From Anaerovorax odorimutans (GTDB taxonomy: Bacteria > Bacillota > Clostridia > Peptostreptococcales > Anaerovoracaceae): a DNA stretch of 64,000 nt. Below are positions 43,464 through 51,005 of this stretch, piece after piece. The stretch lies in the NCBI RefSeq assembly GCF_024459955.1, contig NZ_JANFXK010000002.1:124001-188000 (forward strand), given 5' to 3'. How positions within the stretch are numbered: the stretch's first letter is position 1; every line of letters begins with the position of its first letter. Position numbers and translations under genes: made by a program. The notes under the pieces were generated by a model, which did not search any database, was not told where the DNA came from, and saw nothing but the letters and a program-made list of their open reading frames with translations.

Positions 43464-44552
43464 TTACTTATTTTCCGCTTCGAACTTCTTCATAAATTCA
43501 ATCAGCTCATCCACGCCTTCAGGCGGCATGGCGTTGTAAATGCTGGCTCTCATTCCGCCGATTGATCTGTGTCCGCCGAGATTGTGAAGGCCGCAGGCTT
43601 TTCCTTCAGCTACGAATTTTTTGTCCAGGGCTTCGTCGCCTGTAACGAATACCACATTCATCAGGGAACGGTCTTTGTCTCTGACCGGACAAGTGTATAA
43701 ATCGCTTCCGTCTATATAGTCGTACAGCTTTTTGGCTTTTTCCACGTCCATCTTGTGCATGGCCGCAACGCCGCCGATGTTCTTGATGTACTTGAACACT
43801 TCTCCTGCTACATAGATGCCGAAGCAGTTAGGCGTATTGTAGGCCGAATCGTTTTCCGCATGCACTTTGTAGTCCAGGTAAGTCGGAACCGTGTCCTTGG
43901 CAAACCCGATCAGGTCTTCTCTCATAATCACGATGGTAACGCCTGACGGGGCGACGTTTTTCTGAGCGCCCGCATAGATGAGGCCAAATTTGCTGACGTC
44001 GATCTCTTCGGAAAGGATGCAGGAGGACATGTCCGCAACCAGAGGAATATCTCCCGTATCCGGAATGTACGGATAGTGGGTTCCGTAGATCGTATTGTTA
44101 TATGTGATATGTACGTAGTCTGCGTCTTCTCTGAAGTCTTCCTTCTTTACCTCCGGAATATAGGAGAATGTGGATTCCTCTGAAGAAGCGACAATTTTAA
44201 CGTCTCCGAACTTTTTCGCTTCCTTGGCGGCTTTCTTAGCCCAGGAACCGGTGATGATGTAATCTGCTTTCCCTGATTTTCTCAGCAGGTTCAGCGGAAC
44301 CATGGCGAACTGCAGCGTGCCTCCGCCCTGCAGGAACATTACCTTGTAGTTTTCCGGAATGTTCATGATGTCGCGCAGATCCTGTTCTGCTTCCGCCAGA
44401 ATGGCTTTGAACTCCTTGGAACGATGGCTCATTTCCATTACGGATTCTCCGCACCCATTATAATTGGGCAGCTGTTCCGCTACGGTCTCGATTACGGGCA
44501 GTGGCAGCATCGATGGGCCTGCCGAGAAGTTGTATGCTCTATTATTGCTCAA
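43464..44552 (-). CDS. serC: Phosphoserine aminotransferase
   Basis: 362 aa. I place the start at TTG 44552, because GGAGGTGA lies 5-7 bases upstream and overlaps the ATG used in the longer frame. NFSAGPSMLPLPV is the typical SerC beginning, with GGGTLQFAMVP and the PLP Lys in YAGAQKNVAPSGVTIVI (about residue 190). It makes 3-phosphoserine from phosphohydroxypyruvate and glutamate. Divergent from serA, with promoters facing each other over one inverted repeat. Confidence 0.95.
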   Translation of the reverse strand: MSNNRAYNFSAGPSMLPLPVIETVAEQLPNYNGCGESVMEMSHRSKEFKAILAEAEQDLRDIMNIPENYKVMFLQGGGTLQFAMVPLNLLRKSGKADYIITGSWAKKAAKEAKKFGDVKIVASSEESTFSYIPEVKKEDFREDADYVHITYNNTIYGTHYPYIPDTGDIPLVADMSSCILSEEIDVSKFGLIYAGAQKNVAPSGVTIVIMREDLIGFAKDTVPTYLDYKVHAENDSAYNTPNCFGIYVAGEVFKYIKNIGGVAAMHKMDVEKAKKLYDYIDGSDLYTCPVRDKDRSLMNVVFVTGDEALDKKFVAEGKACGLHNLGGHRSIGGMRASIYNAMPPEGVDELIEFMKKFEAENK

Positions 44553-44606
44553 ATTCGTCACCTCCATAAGCTACTTGAGTCAATTTTAACAAATTCATGA
44601 TTTCCT

Positions 44607-44645
44607 ATTATATCACTTTACTGGCTCATGGTAAAGTGCTATAAT
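44607..44645. promoter_or_regulatory. Symmetric overlapping divergent promoters of serC and serA
   Basis: Plus strand: TTTACT (44617-44622), 17 bp, TATAAT (44640-44645) for serA. Minus strand: TTTACC (44630-44635), 17 bp, TATAAT (44607-44612) for serC. Each -35 lies within the other promoter's spacer. Confidence 0.75.
44614..44638. promoter_or_regulatory. Inverted-repeat operator between serC and serA
   Basis: CACTTTAC, 9 bp, GTAAAGTG. The half-sites contain both -35 boxes, so one dimeric regulator could control both genes together. No regulator gene is adjacent. Confidence 0.6.
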
Positions 44646-44679
44646 TTATGATAATTCAAAATTACAGAGAGGTGAAACC

Positions 44680-45846
44680 ATGTATAAAATCGCGACCCTG
44701 AACAAAATTTCACCGGTAGGACTTTCCCGCCTCACCGATGAGTATACGGTAATTGACAATACAGATGAAGCCAACGGCATTCTGGTAAGAAGCCAGGCCA
44801 TGCACGATATGGAATTCGGCGAGGATCTTCTGGCCATCGCCCGTGCAGGAGCAGGTGTGAACAATATTCCCCTCGACCGCTGCGCGCAGGAAGGCATCGT
44901 CGTGTTCAACACGCCGGGAGCCAATGCCAATGCTGTTAAGGAGCTGGTTCTGGCCGGAATGGTTCTGGCAGCAAGGAACATTCCTGACGCTCTCGCCTGG
45001 GCTAAGACTCTGGCCGGCAGCGAAGGCGTTGGAAAAGCTGTTGAAAAAGGCAAAGGCCAGTTTGCCGGAACTGAGATCAAAGGCAAGACGCTGGGCGTTA
45101 TCGGCCTGGGCGCTATCGGCGTTCTGGTTGCCAACGCGGCGGAGGATCTGGGCATGGACGTAATCGGCTACGACCCATATCTAACCGTAAAGGCGGCCCA
45201 CGGTCTGTCCAATACGGCAACGATCGTGGACGACCTGAAAGACCTGTATCCGAAATGCGACTACATAACCATCCACGTTCCTGCTGTGGCCGATACCAAG
45301 GGCATGATTAACAAGCAGGCCTTCGATCAGATGAAGGACGGGGTTGTATTCCTCAACTATTCCAGAGACACTCTGATCAATGACGATGATCTGGAAAAAG
45401 CTCTGGCAGACGGAAAAGTAAAGAATTACGTGACCGACTTCACCGATGACCGGGTAATCACCTTTGATAACGTTATCGTACTGCCGCACCTGGGTGCATC
45501 CTCCGCAGAGGCGGAAGAAAACTGCGCGTCCATGGCAGTGGATCAGATCATGGATTATATTGAGAACGGAAACATCACCAATTCGGTGAACTTCCCGGCC
45601 TGCAATCTGGGACCGATCGCGGACGGATCAACGCGTGCCTGCATCATCCACAAAAATGTATCGACTATTTTAGGTACCATCACCAATATCTTTGCTGATA
45701 TGGGCATCAACGTTGAAAACATGATCAACAAGAGCAAGGGCGATTACGCCTACACTCTGGCAGAGGTCTGCGGAGATATTCCGGAAGCGGACCTGAAAGC
45801 CAAGCTGGCTACGGATGACGTTGTTTCCATCAGAGTTATAAAATAA
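44680..45846 (+). CDS. serA: D-3-phosphoglycerate dehydrogenase
   Basis: 388 aa, the short form with a C-terminal ACT domain (about 315-388, VSTILGTITNIFADMGINVENM). NAD-binding motif GVIGLGAIGVLVANAA; catalytic region NYSRDTLIND and VLPHLGASSAEAEEN with the catalytic His. It opens serine synthesis by oxidising 3-phosphoglycerate. The ACT domain probably gives feedback control by serine. AGAGAGGTGAAACC precedes the ATG. Confidence 0.95.
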   Translation: MYKIATLNKISPVGLSRLTDEYTVIDNTDEANGILVRSQAMHDMEFGEDLLAIARAGAGVNNIPLDRCAQEGIVVFNTPGANANAVKELVLAGMVLAARNIPDALAWAKTLAGSEGVGKAVEKGKGQFAGTEIKGKTLGVIGLGAIGVLVANAAEDLGMDVIGYDPYLTVKAAHGLSNTATIVDDLKDLYPKCDYITIHVPAVADTKGMINKQAFDQMKDGVVFLNYSRDTLINDDDLEKALADGKVKNYVTDFTDDRVITFDNVIVLPHLGASSAEAEENCASMAVDQIMDYIENGNITNSVNFPACNLGPIADGSTRACIIHKNVSTILGTITNIFADMGINVENMINKSKGDYAYTLAEVCGDIPEADLKAKLATDDVVSIRVIK

Positions 45847-45898
45847 GTAATTTGCAGTAATCTCGCCCCCTGTATGAACAGGCGGCTGAAAAAAAGAT

Positions 45899-45936
45899 AG
45901 CCTTGTACCGGCGGATGACGGTACAAGGCTTTTTTA
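45899..45936 (+). terminator. Terminator after serA
   Basis: AGCCTTGTACC/GGTACAAGGCT with a short loop and TTTTTT, about 50 nt past the stop. Confidence 0.9.
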
Positions 45937-46261
45937 GTTCAGCTCCATGGTGATGAAAATTTGTGCTTCCGGCTGCTTTGAGGGCTGCGGGTTCCTTGGA
46001 GCATAGGTAACTTTTTGCAAAATATGCGTATTTGTTCAACAGCTAATTCGTTTGGACTTGGTTGTTGAAGTATTTCCAAGGTTTGCGGGCTCTGCTCTGT
46101 CCAAATCCGTAAGTTGATCCGTTTTTCTATGTTCGTATGCTCTATATCCTTGAAAAAAGCTCAACAAGAACTTGTTTTTTCGCTGCGTGTTGAGAAAAAT
46201 AGCAATTTGCCTTCTGGACAGGCTTTCGCAAAGGCATGGCTTACTGCAAAGGCATATCTGG

Positions 46262-46406
46262 CCGGCAACGATTCCTGATTCTTTTTGTCAGCGAGCCCAC
46301 GGCCTCCAAAAGGGTCGATAGCACAAGTTTTCAATTCTTGCGGTTCCGGGTGTCAGCAAACTCACAACTTTGCGTAACTCTGCACTGCTTTTTGGGAAAA
46401 GTTACC
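46262..46406 (+). repeat. Intergenic repeat family 2, copy 2
   Basis: Starts CCGGCAACGATTCCTGATT, contains ACGGCCTCC, AGCACAAGTTTTCAATTC and CACAACTTTGCGTAACT, and ends GGGAAAAGTTACC. Same block order as the copy at 7939-8098. Confidence 0.6.
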
Positions 46407-46489
46407 ACCTCCTGCAGGCGATAGCTTCGCTATATCTTCGTCTGACAGGCACGCTTTTCTTTCGCCTTCTATTGCGTTAAAGCAATTCC

Positions 46490-46648
46490 GGCGCTTTAGT
46501 CATTAGAAACTACAAAAGCGGATCTTTTTTCAACGTTTCTCTCCATTGCATTCCTTCTGAACACCGGATTCGCTGGAATCCGCACCTAAGAACGCTCCAA
46601 ACCCACAAGTTTCGTCCGCTTTACCTCGATTTTTTATCAAATAGCGCC
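46490..46648 (-). repeat. Palindromic intergenic element family 1, copy C
   Basis: 159 bp in minus orientation. Ends GGCGCTA.../...AAAGCGCC; inner blocks AAAGCGGACGAAACTTGTGG and GAAACGTTGAAAAAAGATCC-GCTTTT match copies A and B almost exactly. Similarity seems to continue some 40 bp beyond the AAAGCGCC end. Confidence 0.75.
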
Positions 46649-46772
46649 GAATTCCCGGATTCTGGCCAAATTATTCCCAGACCCTGGTCAAACTCCCCGT
46701 CCCCGGCCCTTATCACTCAAGCCAGGAACCCACTTCCGACCCACTCACCTCAACCAAGTCTCTTCCTCCCAG

Positions 46773-46853
46773 AAAAAAGGAAACGCTCTTGCGCAGGCAA
46801 ACTCCACAGGCCATAGGCCGAGGACATTGCCGCAGCAAGAGCGTTTCCTTTTT
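46773..46853. terminator. Bidirectional long-stem terminator after zinc-ribbon gene
   Basis: An 18-bp arm AAAAGGAAACGCTCTTGC pairs perfectly with its complement 40 nt later; A/T runs on both sides. It lies immediately behind the zinc-ribbon stop (46852), overlapping it slightly. Confidence 0.8.
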
Positions 46854-47046
46854 ATTTCTGCAGTTTCTCAATATTCTCTATGTACACGGAAACTTCTCCG
46901 CACCCAGGGCAGACCGCAACTTTAGGGCGAATCCGTTTCGCCAGCAGTTCTTCACTTTCCACCAGCTGGATCTCAGCAGCTTCCGACTCTTCACGGATGG
47001 AATAGCCTTCGATCATTTCTCTTCCGCATCTTAAACATTTTCTCAT
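46852..47046 (-). CDS. Small zinc-ribbon protein
   Basis: 64 aa with two CxxC pairs: KCLRCGREM at the start and AVCPGCGEVSVYIEN near the end, a rubredoxin/zinc-ribbon arrangement. The middle is acidic (REESEAAEIQLVESEELL). GAGGAACG precedes the ATG. Last gene of the DUF6506-mntP-rdgB-brkB run, 13 bp after brkB. Zn binding is likely; function unknown. Confidence 0.8.
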   Translation of the reverse strand: MRKCLRCGREMIEGYSIREESEAAEIQLVESEELLAKRIRPKVAVCPGCGEVSVYIENIEKLQK

Positions 47047-47059
47047 TTTTCGTTCCTCC

Positions 47060-47917
47060 TCATGGACGTTCGACCGGCTTTCGTTTGCTGAAGCTGGTGG
47101 TATCGTCCCACACCTTATTAACTAATATCCCCAGGCACAGCACCCATGCCAGGAAATAAAACCAAAACAAAACTGCGACAATGGATGATAATGCTCCATA
47201 AATGATATCGTAATTGGCCACGCTGCTGGTATATTTGGCGTAAACCAGCGTCACCAGCAGCATTCCCCCCGAAGCGAAGATACTGCCCGGGAGAATTTTG
47301 CGAAAGGGAACCCGGTTTGACGGCAGAATATAATAGTTATAGCTGACCATCAGGAAATAAAGGGCCAGGCCCAGGAACCAGCGAAGGTACATCCATATGC
47401 TGTTGATATACTTATCCGCATCCAGATTAAACAGCTTTACAATCGTACTCAAAAGCAGATTGCCATAGCCGAGAATAATCAGGGCAAAAGCAATTGTAAA
47501 GAGGGTAACGGCCATTGTTCTCACAGCCCGCAGCCGCTCTCTCCAATAGCCCCTTCCGGTATTCTTCCCTTCCGTAAACGTATAGTTGGTAATGCGCATG
47601 ATCGCAAACTGCGCCCGCGACGCCGCCCAGAGAGCAACCGCCAGGAACACGATATTTCCTACGCCTGCTGAGGAAAACTGCAGCAGGTTGTTCAGCACCT
47701 TGGAAAGCTCTCCCCCCGCGTACTTGCTGATTAATTCCATCACATAGCCGTTGTTCAGGGGCAGATGAAAATACCCCAGAATCTGCGTCAGCAGCAGGAA
47801 CATCGGAACAATGGAAAGCAATAGGTAAAAAGAGATCTGCGCGGCAAACCCCTGATAATATGGATCTCTGAATTGCTTGATTCCTAAAAATGTCATCTGC
47901 AATAACCGTTGTCTCAT
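47060..47917 (-). CDS. YihY/BrkB family membrane protein
   Basis: 285 aa, six transmembrane helices, with the family patterns FAAQISFYLLLSIVPMFLLL, LWAASRAQFAIMRITNYTF, VSYNYYILPSNRVPFRKILPGSIFAS and GALSSIVAVLFWFYFLAWVLCLG. Formerly called RNase BN by mistake. The role is unclear (envelope or transport). Follows rdgB by 24 bp. Confidence 0.9.
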   Translation of the reverse strand: MRQRLLQMTFLGIKQFRDPYYQGFAAQISFYLLLSIVPMFLLLTQILGYFHLPLNNGYVMELISKYAGGELSKVLNNLLQFSSAGVGNIVFLAVALWAASRAQFAIMRITNYTFTEGKNTGRGYWRERLRAVRTMAVTLFTIAFALIILGYGNLLLSTIVKLFNLDADKYINSIWMYLRWFLGLALYFLMVSYNYYILPSNRVPFRKILPGSIFASGGMLLVTLVYAKYTSSVANYDIIYGALSSIVAVLFWFYFLAWVLCLGILVNKVWDDTTSFSKRKPVERP

Positions 47918-47941
47918 TCTACTCTTGTCTCTTTCTAAAGT

Positions 47942-48544
47942 TTATTTCGCCGCTCTTTCTTCCAGCTGGCGTTTCAGCTCTTTCAGAGCATTGGCCCTGT
48001 GGCTGATCCGGTTCTTGGCATCAGGGTCAAACTCCCCAAAGGTAATGTCATACCCAAGGGGCACAAAGAGCGGGTCGTAGCCAAAGCCGTTGGGGCCCTT
48101 TTCCTCTAAGACAATGTGCCCTTCCACTTCACCCCGGGCCACAATGGTGTCGCCGTCGGGATATACCATGGTAATGACGGAAACGAACCTTCCGGTTCTT
48201 GTTTCATAAGGCACATCCTTAATCAGTGCTTTCAGCTTGTCATTGTTGGCCTGATCGTCTCCATCCTTTCCTGCAAAGCGCGCGGAATAAACACCCGGCG
48301 CTCCATCCAGGCAGTCCACTTCCAGACCGGAATCGTCGGCAATGGTAATCCGGCCGCAAAGCTTCATGATCTCGTACGCCTTTTTATAGGAGTTTTCCTC
48401 AAAGGTGGTTCCGTCCTCTTCCACTTCAACATCCGGCACTCCCGCCTGATCGCGGGGAATGATTTCCATTCCGAATTCTTTGGTTATGGCTTCGATTTCT
48501 CTGATCTTGTGCTGGTTCTTTGAAGCCGCCACAATTACACTCAT
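47942..48544 (-). CDS. rdgB: XTP/dITP diphosphatase (RdgB/HAM1)
   Basis: 200 aa. Start VIVAASKNQHKIREIEAI, metal/phosphate site TIADDSGLEVDCLDGAPGVYSARFAG, base pocket EGHIVLEEKGPNGFGYDPLFVP and C-terminal NRISHRANALKEL. It cleans the nucleotide pool by hydrolysing XTP, ITP and dITP. AGAGGAAGATAT precedes the ATG. 15 bp after mntP. Confidence 0.96.
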   Translation of the reverse strand: MSVIVAASKNQHKIREIEAITKEFGMEIIPRDQAGVPDVEVEEDGTTFEENSYKKAYEIMKLCGRITIADDSGLEVDCLDGAPGVYSARFAGKDGDDQANNDKLKALIKDVPYETRTGRFVSVITMVYPDGDTIVARGEVEGHIVLEEKGPNGFGYDPLFVPLGYDITFGEFDPDAKNRISHRANALKELKRQLEERAAK

Positions 48545-48559
48545 ATATCTTCCTCTCAG

Positions 48560-49111
48560 TTATAGTATAGCCTTTATTCCAATGATTACTAATATTGTTC
48601 CGCCTAAAATTTCCGCTTTGCTCCCCAAAAGGTCTCCAAATCTGCGGCCGATGAAAATGGCCGCGGCTACCATGACAGCCGTTATGATACCGATCTCCGT
48701 CACAGCAGCGCCGATGGGAACCCCCAAAAAGCTGAAACCAAGTCCTACTGCCAAAGCATCAATGCTGGTGGCAATTGCCTGAAATACCAGGATCCCCAGC
48801 GTCAGAACTCTGTTCCTGGGAAGCTGGTGTTCCCTCAGATGAACGATACCTTCCTTAATCATCTTGCCGCCGATAATACCCAGAATCAGTAAAATCACCA
48901 GCCCTGACCAGGCGCTCATGATTCCGGCAAACAGATTCCCCGCATAGTAGCCGATAATTGGCATCAGCATTTGAAACCCCGCAAAAAAGGCCAGCATACC
49001 AATATAGTCTGCTGATTTTAAATTTTTATAAATCATCCCATTCGTCATGGACACCGCTACAGCGTCCATGGCAAGCCCTACCCCTATCAGGGCTACTTCA
49101 ACAAACCCCAT
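48560..49111 (-). CDS. mntP: Manganese efflux pump MntP
   Basis: 183 aa, six helices. Both Asp-containing halves of the family are visible: GVGLAMDAVAVSMTNG (helix 1) and ATSIDALAVGLGFSFLG (helix 4), plus GKMIKEG. It exports Mn2+. The ATG directly follows the DUF6506 stop (TAAATG). No yybP-ykoY riboswitch was seen upstream. Confidence 0.9.
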   Translation of the reverse strand: MGFVEVALIGVGLAMDAVAVSMTNGMIYKNLKSADYIGMLAFFAGFQMLMPIIGYYAGNLFAGIMSAWSGLVILLILGIIGGKMIKEGIVHLREHQLPRNRVLTLGILVFQAIATSIDALAVGLGFSFLGVPIGAAVTEIGIITAVMVAAAIFIGRRFGDLLGSKAEILGGTILVIIGIKAIL

Positions 49112-49663
49112 TTATTTCAGATCACCGCACGATCCTACAGGAACCTTCCCTTCGATAGCCGCGATCACTTCCAGCGTTTCTTTCTTATCGAAATAGCTGC
49201 ACAGCTCCAGGAAGTATACGCCCTGTTGTTCCACTAACTCTTTTGCCGCCACTTTAGCCGCGTCAAGATCCTTGACAAAGTGGACATATGTATTGCATTC
49301 TTCACTCTTAAGGCTGAATTTCTGCGTTTCTTCAACGCCGTCCATAACAATAACGATCCCGTATTCCTTAAGAGAATCCAGCGCCTCGATCTTGGCCAGC
49401 TCATCGGGCAGATAATCCGCATATGTGATCTCCATTTTGCCGGTTACAGACTCTTCCAGCTTTGCCGCTGCTTCTTCACCAAAATCTCCACACAGATCGA
49501 TCAAATCATAGCCTTCCTTATCCAGCTTTTTAATCAGCTCCTCTGTCATCTCAAAAGAACTTGTTCCTGTCACCAAGCTATAGCTCTCATCATTCTCATA
49601 AACGAATGAATAGTTTTCCGGCGATGATCCCGGAACGTTTTCAATAAATGCAAACTTAAACAT
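49112..49663 (-). CDS. DUF6506-like protein with two repeats
   Basis: 183 aa, no membrane segment. Two halves (about 1-92 and 98-183) look alike: each starts with a beta strand and ends with a helix plus a short beta motif (DLIDLCGDFGEEAAAKLEE versus YFLELCSYFDKKETLEVIA). DUF6506 is a small alpha/beta domain by resemblance only; I am not certain. AGGAGG precedes the ATG. Heads the operon leading into mntP, rdgB, brkB and the zinc-ribbon gene. Confidence 0.65.
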   Translation of the reverse strand: MFKFAFIENVPGSSPENYSFVYENDESYSLVTGTSSFEMTEELIKKLDKEGYDLIDLCGDFGEEAAAKLEESVTGKMEITYADYLPDELAKIEALDSLKEYGIVIVMDGVEETQKFSLKSEECNTYVHFVKDLDAAKVAAKELVEQQGVYFLELCSYFDKKETLEVIAAIEGKVPVGSCGDLK

Positions 49664-50005
49664 ATTTCCTCCTAAACTTCTTTCTTATCCCCACGGCCCA
49701 GCCGCTCTTAAATAATGGCACCATTCCAATGCGCAAGCTGCGTTTATTATACCGCAAGTCTCGATACTTGGCGGCTTCGCCGCATGGAAACTTGCGGTGC
49801 AATGGTTCCTTCCTTGCGGCAACGCCGCTTCCAAATGGTGGAACCATTATAACGCGCAAGCCGCGTCGCAGCGCGTTTCAATGAACGCTTCCCCGCGGCA
49901 ACGCCGTACCAAACGCCGCGTTCATTATACCACAATGCCCCTGGACTTTCCAATCCTCATGGTGTAAAATAGCTCTGATAAAATTCACGAGGAGGGATAT
50001 TCGTT
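49664..50005. other. Divergent intergenic region with hairpin array
   Basis: Between DUF6506 (minus) and the dehydrogenase (plus). Contains the three-unit hairpin array (49751-49926), a decayed fourth unit before it, and a GAGGAGGG ribosome site for the TTG start at 50006. Two minus-strand frames across it are artefacts of the repeats. Confidence 0.6.
49751..49926. repeat. Tandem array of three 48-nt hairpins
   Basis: Unit 1 49751-49798 (ACCGCAAGT/ACTTGCGGT), unit 2 49801-49848 (AATGGTTCC/GGAACCATT), unit 3 49880-49926 (AATGAACG/CGTTCATT). The outer arms differ, but each loop holds a GCGGC(A/T)-CGCC-type inner stem, and ATTATA(A)C stands before or after each unit. The similarity of the inner part with compensating arms suggests a REP-like element duplicated in place. 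Confidence 0.65.
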
Positions 50006-50920
50006 TTGAAGATTGTCATTTTTGACGGGCACACGATTAACCCGGGCGATTTGTCCTGGGAGGCACTTGAGGCCATAGGCGACCTGACTGTCTATGATGC
50101 CACGGAGCCGCAGCAGGCTCTGGAGCGCATTGGGGACGCTGAGATTCTCATGACCAGTAAATGCCCTATTACAAAAGAGTTTATGCAGCAGTGCCCCAAT
50201 TTACGATACATTGGTTCAACTGCTACCGGATATAATAACATTGATGTGAAAGGGGCCAAAGATCTGGGAATCGCAGTCACCAACATTCCCGCTTATTCGA
50301 CGGAAGCCGTGGCGCAGCACACCATCGCGCTGATGCTGGAGCTGTGCAACAATGTGGGTCTTCACAACCAGTCCGTCAAAAACGGCGAATGGGCGGCCTG
50401 CAAATATTTCTGCTACTGGAAGGAACCGGTCCGGCTTCTGGCCGGCAGATCACTGGGGATCGTCGGCTATGGACAGATCGGCAAAAAAGTAGCTGAAATC
50501 GCCAGAGCGCTGGGAATGAGCGTAAACGTATACAGCCAGGATCGGGAAGCCGCGATCAAATCCGATTTTGTTTCCCTTCATTGCCCGCTGACCAGGGAAA
50601 ACGCCGGCTTTGTCAATGCCGATTTTATCGGGCGGATGAAGCAGGGCGCGGTTCTGATTAACACGGCCAGAGGCGGTCTGGTGGACGAAAATGCCCTTGC
50701 GCAGGCTCTGCGGGAAGGGCGGCTGAGCGCCGCAGCCGTAGACGTTCTTTCTCAGGAACCTCCCACACCGGAAAACCCGCTGCTTCATTTGGAAAACTGT
50801 ATCATTACGCCTCACCTGGCCTGGGTACCTGAAGAAATGCGCAAGATCATTTGTCAGACCCTTGCCGATAACCTGAACAGTTTTCTGGAGGGCGGCACGC
50901 TGAATCGTGTGGACCTGTAA
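50006..50920 (+). CDS. D-2-hydroxyacid dehydrogenase (HprA-like)
   Basis: 304 aa from a TTG start with GAGGAGGG upstream. NAD motif GIVGYGQIGKKVAEIARALG, catalytic region NTARGGLVDENALA, DVLSQEPPTPENPLL and NCIITPHLAW with the active His. It reduces a 2-keto acid such as hydroxypyruvate or glyoxylate. Between NVYSQD and DFVSLHCPL it is about 14 residues shorter than typical members, lacking one strand-helix of the NAD domain. Followed by a terminator. Confidence 0.87.
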   Translation: MKIVIFDGHTINPGDLSWEALEAIGDLTVYDATEPQQALERIGDAEILMTSKCPITKEFMQQCPNLRYIGSTATGYNNIDVKGAKDLGIAVTNIPAYSTEAVAQHTIALMLELCNNVGLHNQSVKNGEWAACKYFCYWKEPVRLLAGRSLGIVGYGQIGKKVAEIARALGMSVNVYSQDREAAIKSDFVSLHCPLTRENAGFVNADFIGRMKQGAVLINTARGGLVDENALAQALREGRLSAAAVDVLSQEPPTPENPLLHLENCIITPHLAWVPEEMRKIICQTLADNLNSFLEGGTLNRVDL

Positions 50921-50950
50921 GCAGAGTGAAAAGATAAACGTTGGATATCC

Positions 50951-51003
50951 AAAACAGCGACCGCCTGTTCCGAGCCATGATCGGAATGGGAGATCGCTGT
51001 TTC
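50951..51003. terminator. Terminator between dehydrogenase gene and nucleotidase gene
   Basis: AAACAGCGA/TCGCTGTTT around a GC hairpin (CCGA..TCGG), serving the plus gene that ends at 50920 and close behind the stop of the minus gene ending at 51006. Confidence 0.6.
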
Positions 51004-51005
51004 TG

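Larger units (their letters stand above)
45847..46851. other. Gene-free kilobase between serA and the zinc-ribbon gene
   Basis: A convergent interval made of the serA terminator, a partial inverted fragment of repeat family 2 (45955-46016), family 2 copy 2 (46262-46406), family 1 copy C (46490-46648), a C-rich stretch, and a long-stem terminator (46773-46853). Frames of 60-70 aa in it carry no ribosome site. Confidence 0.6.

Noticed and set aside
49656-49953. Two Arg-rich minus-strand frames
   Set aside because: They are readings of the tandem hairpin array.
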